Below are positions 1 to 9,145 of a DNA stretch of 64,000 nucleotides, piece by piece; within the stretch, counting starts at the first letter, position 1, and each line of letters starts with the position of its first letter. This DNA is from Saccharum officinarum (taxonomy: Eukaryota; Streptophyta; Magnoliopsida; Poales; Poaceae). The stretch is taken from contig CM036179.1 in NCBI GenBank assembly GCA_020631735.1, forward strand, positions 28,263,063 through 28,327,062, written 5' to 3'. The notes beneath the pieces were generated by a model, which made no database searches, was not told the DNA's origin, and saw nothing but the letters and a program-made list of their open reading frames with translations. The position numbers were made by a program, and so were the translations under genes.

Positions 1-195
1 CTTTCTTGAGAACACCCACCCAATTGAATGCATATGCCTAGCAACATGCACAGATAAATTATTGTATAAATATGGTTTCTTTTGCTTTATGCATGAATGT
101 TGTCTTTATGCTAGAATTTATTTTTCGAATACTTGTAAAAAGAACTTGTTGATTTTCATGTTTTTGTTTTTGTTTTCTTTACCATGTTGATGCAG

Positions 196-527
196 CAAGT
201 GCCTGAAAACTCTGTTTTTGTGATGGGAGATAACCGAAACAACAGCTATGATTCACATGTGTGGTAATGCGTCAGTTCCATTCGAATTTCTGTTTTTAAT
301 TTTCTCATGCTGCCACTTATGTCATTTCAGAATTTGAATTTAATTGACCGGCACCATTGCACAACCTTTGCAGGGGCCCTCTTCCAGCAAAGAACATATT
401 GGGGAGATCAATTTTTCGGTATTGGCCTCCTGGCCGAATAGGGGGTACTACCAAGGGTTGCTTCAACCCTGAATTAAATCCTGAAACAAAACCAGGATCA
501 CTTATTGACGTCAAATTGACAAAGTAG
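196..527 (+). CDS. PLSP1: Chloroplast type I signal peptidase (plastidic SPase I / thylakoidal processing peptidase), 3' end only
   Basis: The last two exons of a type I signal peptidase are visible: 196-263 and 374-527, with a GT donor at 264-265 and an AG acceptor at 372-373, ending in TAG at 525-527. The split Trp codon joins the exons in frame. The first exon carries the SPase I box D/E signature [13 protein letters not shown], followed across the junction by GPLPAKN and then [10 protein letters not shown]. From family knowledge, these enzymes sit in plastid envelope or thylakoid membranes and remove targeting peptides with a Ser-Lys dyad. That dyad, the transit peptide and the membrane segment must lie upstream of the window. 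The [13 protein letters not shown] wording fits the plant PLSP1 group best, so the symbol rests on this C-terminal part only. I see no disruption in these exons. The gene is cut by the window edge, so its start cannot be given. Confidence 0.88.
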
Positions 528-1149
528 GAAGTTGATAAGTTAGTTTCGGTGGTGCCTGATGTGCAGTGGAAGCTTCCCACTTTAGATTATTCCTCTTGGT
601 GGAATGTCACAGGAATCCTTTGTGGCAGTTAGCTCTGTTAGAAATCAGAGAGAGCAAGACATTTAGTTGTCATTGGGATTGGAATGAATGACCAAAAATC
701 ACAGAAACCATTTTGTCTCAGGGTTTCTTGGCCTTACCTTGTTGTATACTAGGGAAACTTGATGTCATCTTCTGTCAGTTGGAAGATGCCTGACCTAATC
801 AAGGTGGAAAAAATATGGTCCCACTGTTGAAATCTAGAGTTTGGAAAATGATGAAATCCGTGCACTGACATGAGACGCAGGTAAAATGTACATCCTGTAA
901 ATGGAGAACATGTTCATTCAGTGTCCTATGCTGTGCGGTTGAACAGCGCAGGTAAACTACCCGGATCATTTATGCTACTGTAGAGAAAAGACAAATCATG
1001 TTAAATTGCAAGCGCGAACGTGCAGTTGAGCTTTTTAACCATTTGTTGTTTTTCTTTGGAAAATTTTGTAAATGTTGGAATGGATATGTGAGTTTTATGC
1101 CTCAAACAGAAATTCATGTAACTGTAGTCCCATAATAAGGTATCATAAA
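528..1149. other. 3' flank of the signal peptidase gene
   Basis: This unique-looking, moderately AT-rich stretch follows the signal peptidase stop codon and probably includes its 3' UTR. I see no second coding region or structured repeat in it. Confidence 0.5.
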
Positions 1150-1385
1150 TTACTACATCCGTTTAAAATATATGGGTTACTATGCTGTCTTAGTTCTGTC
1201 CTAAGCCAAACTTGTTTAATTTTATCTTTTTTTTGCGAGGATTGTTTAATTTTATCCAAACTATTAAACAGAATGTATGAAGTATGATACCGAATGAATA
1301 TACTATATATCAAGATATAATTGATGGTAGATTTAATAGAACTATTTTGATATACTTGATGGTAGATTTGATAAAACTAATGTGA
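1150..1385. repeat. Decayed MITE-like AT-rich repeat
   Basis: The stretch starts with a TACATCCGTTTAAAATATATG-like end and contains 'ttgtttaattttatccaaactatta' style wording, typical of degenerate Tc1/mariner (Stowaway-type) MITEs in grasses. A short motif (tacttgatggtagattt) occurs twice near its end. Termini and target duplication are not clean, so the family call is tentative. Confidence 0.3.
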
Positions 1386-1540
1386 CACCGTGCGCTCTAA
1401 ATACTGTCACTGTTTGTCTAACTTCGTCAATCGTCGGTCGAGCAGCAGTGCTGTGCTGGTATTGCTCATCTCACTGCTCCCCAGCCGTGAACCCAATTGT
1501 CTTCCTGTACGGCGAATCTCCCCAATCATGCATTTGCATC

Positions 1541-3099
1541 CATATATGGCCATGCAGCCCGAGCCCGTTGGCCCGGCCCGAAACCCGGCGTTTTGGCCCG
1601 GCACGAGCACGGCCCGGCCCGGTGGCCAACGGGCCCGGGCTGGCCCGGCACGGGGCACCAGGCCGTGCCTGGGCTGACCCCCCGGCACGTGGGCCGGCAC
1701 GGCCCGGCACGGCAAAAATAAGAGGCCCGGTGGCCGGCCCGGTGGCTAGGGAGGCCAGGCCAAACCGCCAAAGCGGCCCAGCCCACCATCCCAGCCCGCG
1801 CGGCCGCGCCCCACGCCGCCCGCATATATAAACCGCCAAAGCCTGTGCACCCAAACCCTAAACCTAATCCCCTCCACCGCGCGCGCAGTCGCTCTCGCTC
1901 TCAGCTCTCGTCGTCTCGTGCTCGCGCCGCCGTCGCCCGTCGCCCTTCTCTCATCGCCGTGGACCATCGTCTCCGACTCCGGTGATCTCGATCCACATCT
2001 CGCAACTCCCCATCTCGCCCTGTCTCCTCCGGTCCTCCCTTCCCTTCTTCCCTCTACTGTGATGTGAGTTGTGCCACTGTCCAGTCACTCCTCCGCCGCT
2101 CGCCGTCGTTGGTCCGCTCTAATCGGTGTCTCTGTCTGTCCTCCTCACCTTGACCATCGTCATCTCCATCACCGGGCTCCGGTAGGTAAGTCGAAGAACC
2201 CTAACCCTAACCCTAGAACTATCCAGTCACTCCTCTGATCTGCTGTTTCTGACGTTTTTGTTTCGTTTTGGACTTTTGCAGGTCGACGCCTGATGCTGAG
2301 TCGACCTCCTCTGGCATAGACATGGCCAGGCGACCGCGCTTGCCGTTGAGGAACGGTGGTGGACGAGGACGACGTGGTCAGAGCCAGCCGTCCGCGGTTG
2401 GGGATGCCGTGTCGGATCCCACCACCGGCAATGATGGCCCCTTCGAGGATGAGCTGGAGGAGGTGGAGGACGACGACGACCTCCGTCAGGATGCTGCCGC
2501 TTTGTTCGGTGTCGATGCCGGCGACGGCCCCCTTCCTCCCATCGATGTCGATGCCCTCGATGGCGACGGCGGTGGAGGGACCGCGACACATACTGGCTCC
2601 ACCAGCACTGCCACTCATGGTACCTCTACTGGTGGTAAGCGCAAATCTGCTGTCTGGGTGGATTTTCATGAGATCAAAGATGCTAATGATGTGAGAATTG
2701 CTGCTATCTGCAAGATGTGTAGAACTAGAATGTCTGCTAGATCTGAAATTGCTGCTATCTGCAAAATGTGAAGTTGTGATGTGAATGTGATGTGAATGTG
2801 ATGTGAATTTCAAACTATTAATGTGAAATTTGAAATCTATGAACTCAGCTGAGTTTGGTAAGGTGTTGTAGCTGTTACGGGCCACGGGCTGGCACGGCAC
2901 GTGCATTTTGCCGTGCTCATCGGGCCGGCCCGGCACGAAAAATGGCCCGTGGGCCCGTGCCTGGGCCGAAGGCCAGGCACGAAACATGGGCAGGCACGGC
3001 ACGAGCGGCCCGGTGGCCCGTTAAGGCACGACAGGTACCGGGCCGTGCCGGCCCGTTGTCGTGCCGTGCCGGGCCGGGCCAGCCCGTTGGACATATATA
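1541..3099 (+). mobile_element. Non-autonomous hAT-type DNA transposon with GC-rich subterminal repeats
   Basis: The element is bounded by an identical 8-bp direct repeat, tttgcatc, at 1533-1540 and 3100-3107, the target duplication size of hAT elements. The ends are imperfect inverted repeats: the left begins CATATATGGCCA and the right, reverse complemented, begins TATATATGTCCA. Both subterminal regions (about 1555-1800 and 2870-3090) are dense in GGCCCGGCACG-like words in opposite orientations, a known feature of grass hAT families. Between them lie a leader with a probable intron (donor near 2166, acceptor before 2281) and a short BED zinc-finger coding remnant. The hAT dimerisation domain and catalytic core are absent, so this is a deletion derivative. 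The exact terminus could be off by a base or two. Confidence 0.72.
2322..2771 (+). pseudogene. Truncated hAT transposase N-terminus (BED zinc finger remnant)
   Basis: An ATG at 2322 opens a 149-residue frame. It begins with a basic RGRRGQ-type N-terminus and an acidic linker, then reaches KRKSAVWVDFHEIKDANDVR and IAAICKMCRTRMSAR. That is the start of a BED-type zinc finger of hAT transposases: the aromatic W..F and the first CxxC pair are present. The frame stops at 2769-2771, just after a short repeat of the EIAAICKM segment. The His/Cys pair completing the zinc site and the roughly 500-residue catalytic part are missing. From family knowledge, the intact domain binds transposon ends. This fragment is unlikely to work as a transposase. 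Confidence 0.7.
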
Positions 3100-3107
3100 T
3101 TTGCATC

Positions 3108-3626
3108 CCAAGGCCAAGGGCGCGGAGGTAGCTTAACAAACTGTTGCATCTGCGGATCTGCCACTGGATTGGTTGCCACGGCAACAAGCCCCAAAATCCT
3201 CCCGGCCAGATCCCCTCCGTCGACCACCCGATCGATCATGGCCGGCATGGCTGCACTGACGAGCTAGCGCACATGCGAACATGCACACACACCAACATGA
3301 CACGGTAAGGCACCGTCCCTTTTGCGCATTAGCACGCACGCCTCACCTCCACCCCCTCCCCCCTGGCTTTGCGCAGGATCAACCTGCTCACACTCCTCTT
3401 CATCTTGAGTTGCTGCGCCCAGTCGCCACACGCCAACCTTTTCCATCCCCAGGTCGTACTGCACGTACGCACCGGCCGGTCGTTTGTGATATATACCAAT
3501 CATAATCACCATTCGTCGTATCTTTGGCTGCCTCGATCACCACTCGATCATACATATCCAGCAAACTGCTAGAGAGAAACTGTGTGTGTGATCGATCAAT
3601 CACTAAGCCCAGAGACACGCACATAT
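3108..3626 (+). promoter_or_regulatory. 5' flank and probable promoter of the first alpha-expansin gene
   Basis: The interval lies between the hAT element and the expansin start codon. It contains a TATA-like stretch gatatatacc near 3487-3496 and a pyrimidine/purine-mixed leader running to the ATG at 3627. If that TATA is used, the leader would be about 100 bases. The hAT insertion ends about 520 bases before the ATG. No other coding region is visible here. Confidence 0.4.
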
Positions 3627-4539
3627 ATGGCTGGAGCTGCTTACGCCCGCGCGGCGCTGGCGCTGGCGCTCGCCGTGGCCACCGCCGCCGCCGCGGTGGA
3701 GGCGCAGACGGAGTGGCTCAGGGCGCATGCCACGTTCTACGGCGGCCCGGACGCCTCCGGCACCATGGGTAAGCCACGCTAAGCTAAGCAGGCGCCGCAG
3801 CCTCTTATTAGTTGCATGCATCATGCAAGCGAGCTGACGATTAACGATACCAGCATATGCATGGCATGGGGCATGGTACTGGAATTTAATCACTCTGTCG
3901 TATGAAAGAACAGGGGGCGCGTGCGGGTACGGCAACCTGTTCGCGCAGGGCTACGGCACGCGGACGACGGCGCTGAGCACGGCGCTCTTCTCCGGCGGCG
4001 CCGCCTGCGGGCAGTGCTACAAGCTGGTGTGCGACCGCAAGACGGACGCGACGTGGTGCAAGCCGGGCGTGTCCGTCACCGTCACCGCCACCAACTTCTG
4101 CCCGCCCAACTCGGCGCTGCCCGACGGCGGGTGGTGCAACGCGGTGCGGGCCCACTTCGACATGGCGCAGCCGGCGTGGGAGAAGATCGGCGTCTTCAGC
4201 GGCGGCATCATCCCCGTCATCTACAGGAGGGTCTCCTGCGTCAGGAAGGGCGGGGTGCGGTTCACCGTCAACGGCCACGACTACTTCAACCTCGTGCTGC
4301 TCACCAACGTCGCCGGGCCGGGGTCCATCAGGGCCATGGACGTCAAGAGCTCGCAGGGCTGGATGCACATGGCGCGCAACTGGGGCGCTAACTGGCACTC
4401 CCTCACCTACCTCACCGGCCAGGGGCTGTCCTTCAGGGTCACCGTCACCGACGGCCAGACCATCGTCTTCGCCGACGTCGTGCCGCCCAAGTGGAGGTTC
4501 GGCCAGTCCTTCGCCAGCAACCTCCAGTTCAAGCTGTGA
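3627..4539 (+). CDS. Alpha-expansin (EXPA), two exons, 255 residues
   Basis: Exon 1 is 3627-3768 and exon 2 is 3914-4539; the GT donor (3769-3770) and AG acceptor (3912-3913) join a split Gly codon in frame. Residues 1-26 form a signal peptide with a long Ala/Leu core ending near VEAQ. The mature part has [15 protein letters not shown] (49-63), the Cys-rich double-psi barrel, NFCPPN (108-113), GGWCN (119-123) and the HFD motif (128-130) that mark alpha-expansins. A C-terminal CBM63 domain with RNWGANWHS and a WRFGQSF end follows. From family knowledge, expansins are secreted and loosen cellulose-hemicellulose contacts at acid pH without hydrolysis. Length is normal and no lesion is seen. It lacks the second intron found in the two related genes downstream. 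The exact EXPA number cannot be assigned from sequence alone. Confidence 0.92.
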
Positions 4540-4648
4540 TCTGAGCAGAGCTAATCTAATTAACCAGTACGTACCATACCACCGTGCGTGATCGTCGATC
4601 ATCGATGATTATTTAATTTGGACCTCCAGTCCAATATACAGTAATTAA

Positions 4649-5180
4649 TTTGGTTGTGACTTGTGGAGAGGGTCCATTTACCATTTCTGTATGTAGGAAC
4701 TTATACCTGCTTCCAACTTTTTTTTTAAAAAAAACAAGACTTGTTAATTAATTGCTACCTTGCGCCTGTACATAAAGAGATTTACTGATTTCGTAACTAT
4801 GTGCAAATTAGCAACTCCTATTTTTTTATTTGATTACTTCACTCAATAATGCTCATTGCTTTTTGCTGGTAAAAAAGTTCTTACTGGTGAGCAAAACTAA
4901 TTGTTGATGATTTGGACCACCATTATAATTAACCATTTTGTTACGATAGCTCGATTTGGTTGGCGTGACTTGTTAAGAGGGTTAATTAACCATTTCTATA
5001 GGAACTTGCCGGCATTAAATTAAAAACACTTGTTTTTTTTCGTTTGTATGTGTCATGTACATAAGAGAATTATTACTGATTTCATAAAACTATGCTCAAG
5101 TTATTCCAATGTTTCTTTGATTACCTGACTCAGTAATTAATGCTTTATTATGCTGATAATAAAGACGATCTTATTTATTT
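4649..5180. repeat. Diverged tandem duplication downstream of the expansin
   Basis: Two copies of a roughly 230-bp segment lie about 304 bp apart (about 4649-4885 and 4953-5180). Both contain gtgacttgt...agaggg, accatttct...aggaactt, a poly-T/A patch, gtacataa-agag and actgatttc. The copies differ by many indels, so the duplication is old. It lies in non-coding AT-rich DNA. Confidence 0.6.
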
Positions 5181-6196
5181 GTCACACGAAAGAGCAAAAC
5201 ATCCCAAGATGGAATTCAGCACTCACGTCAAAAAATAACGACTTGTGCAAAGTTGGACCTGAACGTTTAACACTTACACAAGCTCAAGCTCTACTAGCTC
5301 ATCAACTCGCCAGCGTGATCTAGCTTGAATAGCAAGTACAGTGTTGACTTTGACTCTGCTATATATGTACCTACAATGCGAAGCAATTCGTGGTGTGGTG
5401 TTGAGGGCTTCTCAAGGCTCTGACAGCTTTACGTACGCACGTCGGAAGCAATGTGCCACACTGTACTACCGTGTCCGTGTAGCACTTCCTCTTTTTCCCC
5501 CGCATTGACCGGTTGATCGGTCTCACTAATACGTGAACGATCGCACTTGGTGTTTAAAAAGAATGCTCCAAGTCTCCAACAGCCTCTAACGCGCCTTCGA
5601 TCTTTTACCTCCCCTCCGCTGATGGGCCTATTGGCCCTAATGGGCTAAAGGCCACTAGAAATTCGGGACCCTGTTGTGTCGCACAGGCTGCACCGTGGTT
5701 AAGAAAGAGGAGGTGAAATCTTCTCAAAAAAAGAAAAAAAGAAAAAGAGAAAGAAGAGGATGTGAAATCAAGGAAAAGAGGACACATTGTAAATTATGAA
5801 AATAAATAATGCTTGTGACGTGATTTACAGCAATTGCCACATCAAATAGGACTCTTGATGTTGCATCTAAATTGAATAGTGGCAAGTATGACAAGGATAC
5901 ACAGAGCTAGTGAAGCAAAAAAAAATAGTGGCTTTACCGGCTCCTAGTTCTAATAGACAAGGGAAAAACAGCTCTTTGCTACAGTGCACAGAGGAGTTAG
6001 CGCCGGAACTGCCCGAAGCTCCATTAAACGGGGCCTAATTGTATCTCATCTCACAGCCCCCCTGGATTTCATGGTCCTGGTGCTTGCGATGTTGCAGATT
6101 AGTCGAAACCCTTTCACAGTCCTGGTCCTGGATTTCTGAGTAGCATTGCTATGAAAGAAAAGGACAAACAAGGTTACAGGTTTAGTTGATTCCATA
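5181..6196. other. Intergenic DNA between the expansin flank and the LINE
   Basis: I see only mixed non-coding sequence here, with purine-rich patches around 5705-5775. No gene, structured repeat or transposon end can be supported. Confidence 0.4.
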
Positions 6197-8890
6197 CAAC
6201 AACAACATAGCCTTTTGTCCCAAGCAAGTTGGGGTAGGCTAGAGATGAAACCCAAAAGAGACGAGAAACAGGGAGACACATAAAGGGACATAAATGGCAC
6301 AAGACAAAAAGATGTCACGGTTCAGGCACGTTGATTGCCAATCTCCAAGCGCTCCTGTCCATAACTAAATCCTTGGAGATATTCCACTCCTTAAGATCTC
6401 TCTTAACGGACTCGTCCCAAGTTAGTTTAGGTCGACCTCTACCGCTCTTTACATTATCGGGCCGCTTTAGAACTCCACTACGCACCGACACCTCAGGAGG
6501 CCTCCGTTGGACATGTCCAAACCATCTCAACCGATGTTGAATCAATTTCTCCTTAATTGGTGCCACCCCAACCCTATCCCGAATATCGTCGTTCCGGACT
6601 CTATCCCTCCTTGTGTGCCCACAACACCAACGCAACATACGCATCTCTGCTACACTCAATTGCTGGACATGTCGCCTTTTTGTAGGCCAACACTCAACAC
6701 CGTATAACATCGTCGGACGAATCGCCGTCCTATAGAACTTACCTTTCAGCTTCTGAGGCACCCTTTTGTCACAGAGAACGCCAGAAGCTTGACGCCATTT
6801 CAGCCAGCCGGCTGAAATTCTATGCCTAACATCTTCATCAATGTCTCCATCCTTTTGTAGCATCGACCCTAAATACCGAAAAGTATCCTTCTTGGCCACC
6901 ACTTGCCCATCGAGGCTAACGTCTCCCTCCTCGTGCCTAGTCGCGCTGAAATCGCACCTCATGTACTCGGTCTTAGTCCTACTAAGTCTGAACCCTTTCG
7001 ACTCTAACGTGTGCCTCCATAGTTCTAACTTCCTATTAACCCCCGCACTACTGTCGTCAAGTAGCACCACATCATCAGCAAAGAGCATACACCAAGGGAT
7101 ATCACCTTGTATGTCCCTTGTGACCTCATCCATCATCAAAGCAAATAAATAAGGGCTCAAAGCTGACCCCTGATGCAGTCCTATTTTAATTGGAAAGTCA
7201 CTGGTGTCGCCATCACATGTTCGGACAAACGTCACCACATCCCTGTACATATCCTTGATGAGGGTAACGTACTTAGTTGGGACTTTGTGCTTTTCCAAGG
7301 CCCACCACATGACATTTCTCGGTACTTTGTCATATGCCTTCTCGAGGTCAATAAAGACCATGTGCAAGTCCTTCTTCTGCTCCCTATATCTCTCCATCAA
7401 TTGTCGTAATAAGAAAATCGCCTCCATGGTTGACCTACCAGGCATGAACCCAAACTGATTTTGGGTCACATGTGTCACTCTCCTTAGGCGATGCTCGATA
7501 CCCCTCTCCCAGAGCTTCATTGTATGGCTCATCAACTTAATCCCACGGTAGTTAGTACAACTTTGAACATCTCCCTTGTTCTTGAAGATAGGTACTAATA
7601 TACTTCTCCTCCATTCTTCAGGCATCTTGTTAGACCGAAAAATAAGGTTAAAAAGTTTAGTTAACCATACTATCGCTCTGGCGCCTAGGTATCTCCACAC
7701 CTCAATGGGGATACCATCAGGGCCCATCGCTTTACCTCCCTTCATCCTCTTCAAAGCCTCTCCGATCTCTGCCTCCTGAATTCTCCTCACAAAGCGTATG
7801 TTGGTATCGTCAAATGAGTCATCCAACTCAAGGGCAGGACCCTCATTCTCCCCATTAAACAACTTATCGAAGTACTATCTCCATCTGTCCTTGATCTCCT
7901 CATCCTTCACTAGAAGTCGATCTGTCCCATCCTTGATGCATTTTATTTGGTTGATGTCCCTTGTCTTCCTCTCGCGGATTCTAGTCATCCTATAAATGTC
8001 CTTCTCCCCTTCCTTCGTGCCTAGCCGCTGATAAAGGCCATCATATGCCTGACCTTTTGCTACACTCACAGCTCGCTTTGCAATCCTCTTCGCTATTTTA
8101 TAGCTCTCGATGTTGGCTACACTCTTGTCATGGTGGAGACGCTTGAAACACTCCTTCTCCCTAATAGCCCTTTGCACCTCGTCATTCCACCACCATGTGC
8201 CTTTCGCTTCCCGTTTGCCTCCCCTACTCACGCCAAACACTTCCGAAGCCACCTTCCGAACACATGTTACCATCTTTAGCCACATGTCGTCGGCATCTTC
8301 TCCTTCTTCCCAAGGCCCCTCGTCTAGCATCCTCTCCTTAAACGTTTGCGCTGCTTCCCCTCTAAGCTTCCACCACTTCGTTCTCGCAATCTTGGTCCGT
8401 TTGTCCCGGTGAACACGTACCCGAAAGCGAAAGTCCGCCACCACAAGCTTATGTTGAGGGACAACACACTCCCCAGGTAACACCTTACAATCAAAGCAAG
8501 CACGTCTATCCTCCCTCCTTGTAAGGATAAAGTCGATCTGGCTCGAGTGTTGTCCACTACGAAAGGTTATTAGATGAGATTCCCTCTTCCTAAAGAGGGT
8601 GTTCGCTATCAACAAGTCATAGGCCAGCACAAAGTTCAAAACATCCTCCCCCTCTTGATTCCTACTACCATACCCGAACCCCTCGTGCACCCGCTCGAAA
8701 CCTACATTAGTCGCACCAACATGGCCGTTGAGGTCTCCTCCTATAAAGAGTTTCTCGCTGATAGGCACGGTACTAACCATGCTATCAAGATCTTCCCAAA
8801 ACTGGCTCTTGGTGCCCTCGCTAAGACCTACCTGAGGGGCATAGGCACTGATCACATTCAGAGCCGAATGACGTATATTGGGATTGGGCA
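6197..8890 (-). mobile_element. RTE-clade non-LTR retrotransposon (LINE), 5'-truncated
   Basis: Read on the minus strand, the element encodes the C-terminal part of an apurinic-type endonuclease followed by a reverse transcriptase. It ends in the hallmark 3' tail of grass RTE elements: a CAAGCAAGTTGGGGTAGGCT word (plus strand, about 6221-6240), 'catagccttttgtccc', and a short (TTG)n tail at 6197-6207. The N-terminal part of the endonuclease is missing, as expected from incomplete reverse transcription. One in-frame stop at 7875-7877 divides the coding region. No convincing target-site duplication was found. The element lies between the expansin and CDC20 genes and is not part of the later tandem duplication. 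Confidence 0.88.
6315..7862 (-). pseudogene. RTE LINE reverse transcriptase region
   Basis: This is a 515-residue open frame on the minus strand. Family motifs appear in order: [13 protein letters not shown] (finger region), [34 protein letters not shown], the first catalytic aspartate block [26 protein letters not shown], and the catalytic box [10 protein letters not shown] thumb/connection region with RYLGSMLQ follows, and a C-terminal part with [11 protein letters not shown] and GRGRPKLTW closes it. These are standard for plant RTE elements. The frame is open upstream of the first Met to position 7874, where a stop codon separates it from the endonuclease. The reverse-transcriptase module looks otherwise undamaged. 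Confidence 0.88.
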
Positions 8891-8891
8891 A
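7875..8891 (-). pseudogene. RTE LINE endonuclease region, N-terminally truncated
   Basis: The 338-residue minus-strand frame starts inside an apurinic/apyrimidinic-type endonuclease domain: NVISAYAPQVGL, then GGDLNGHVG, NTLFRKRESHLITFRSG and SQIDFILTRRED, which carry the conserved catalytic and DNA-contact positions of the C-terminal half. A linker rich in charged residues (WWWNDEVQ..I..K) leads toward the reverse transcriptase. The first 130 or so residues of the domain, including its first active-site motifs, are missing. The stop at 7875-7877 falls where related elements read straight through, so it is probably a single nonsense change. Confidence 0.82.
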
Positions 8892-8910
8892 CTACCTGAA
8901 TGACGTATAT
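8866..8910. repeat. 13-bp direct repeat at the 5' edge of the LINE
   Basis: The word gaatgacgtatat occurs at 8866-8878 and again at 8898-8910. The first copy lies inside LINE coding sequence and the second lies at or beyond the truncated 5' end. This looks like filler DNA made at a 5' junction rather than a normal target duplication, because no matching word was found at the 3' end. Confidence 0.55.
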
Positions 8911-9145
8911 GATGGCAATGCTCGCTGATGTTTTGTGCTTACTGCTTAGTCAAGGTGGATATAAATCTCATCTGAAATGATAGGCTACACGTATAGTAAG
9001 CACTCATCAACCCAATAAAATTTGAGGCCTCAACATTGATCAAACTAGGAAACACTAAGTGTATATTTCTAAAACATACCAATGACTGATCATGTATATG
9101 CTTGCACGACCGACCATATCTAACAGAGGAGATTGTTCCCACGTT

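Noticed and set aside
1382..1967. Several overlapping long open frames on both strands
   Set aside because: They fall in the GC-rich arm of the hAT element, overlap each other in all frames and consist of Ala/Arg/Pro/Gly runs with no domain; they are composition artefacts.
2199..2217. Telomere-like ccctaaccctaaccct
   Set aside because: Only about three units, inside the leader of a hAT element; too short to be an interstitial telomere.
3921..4391. 156-residue plus-strand frame overlapping the first expansin
   Set aside because: It is the shifted-frame shadow of the expansin exon, rich in Arg/Gln/Ala; the correct frame carries all expansin motifs.
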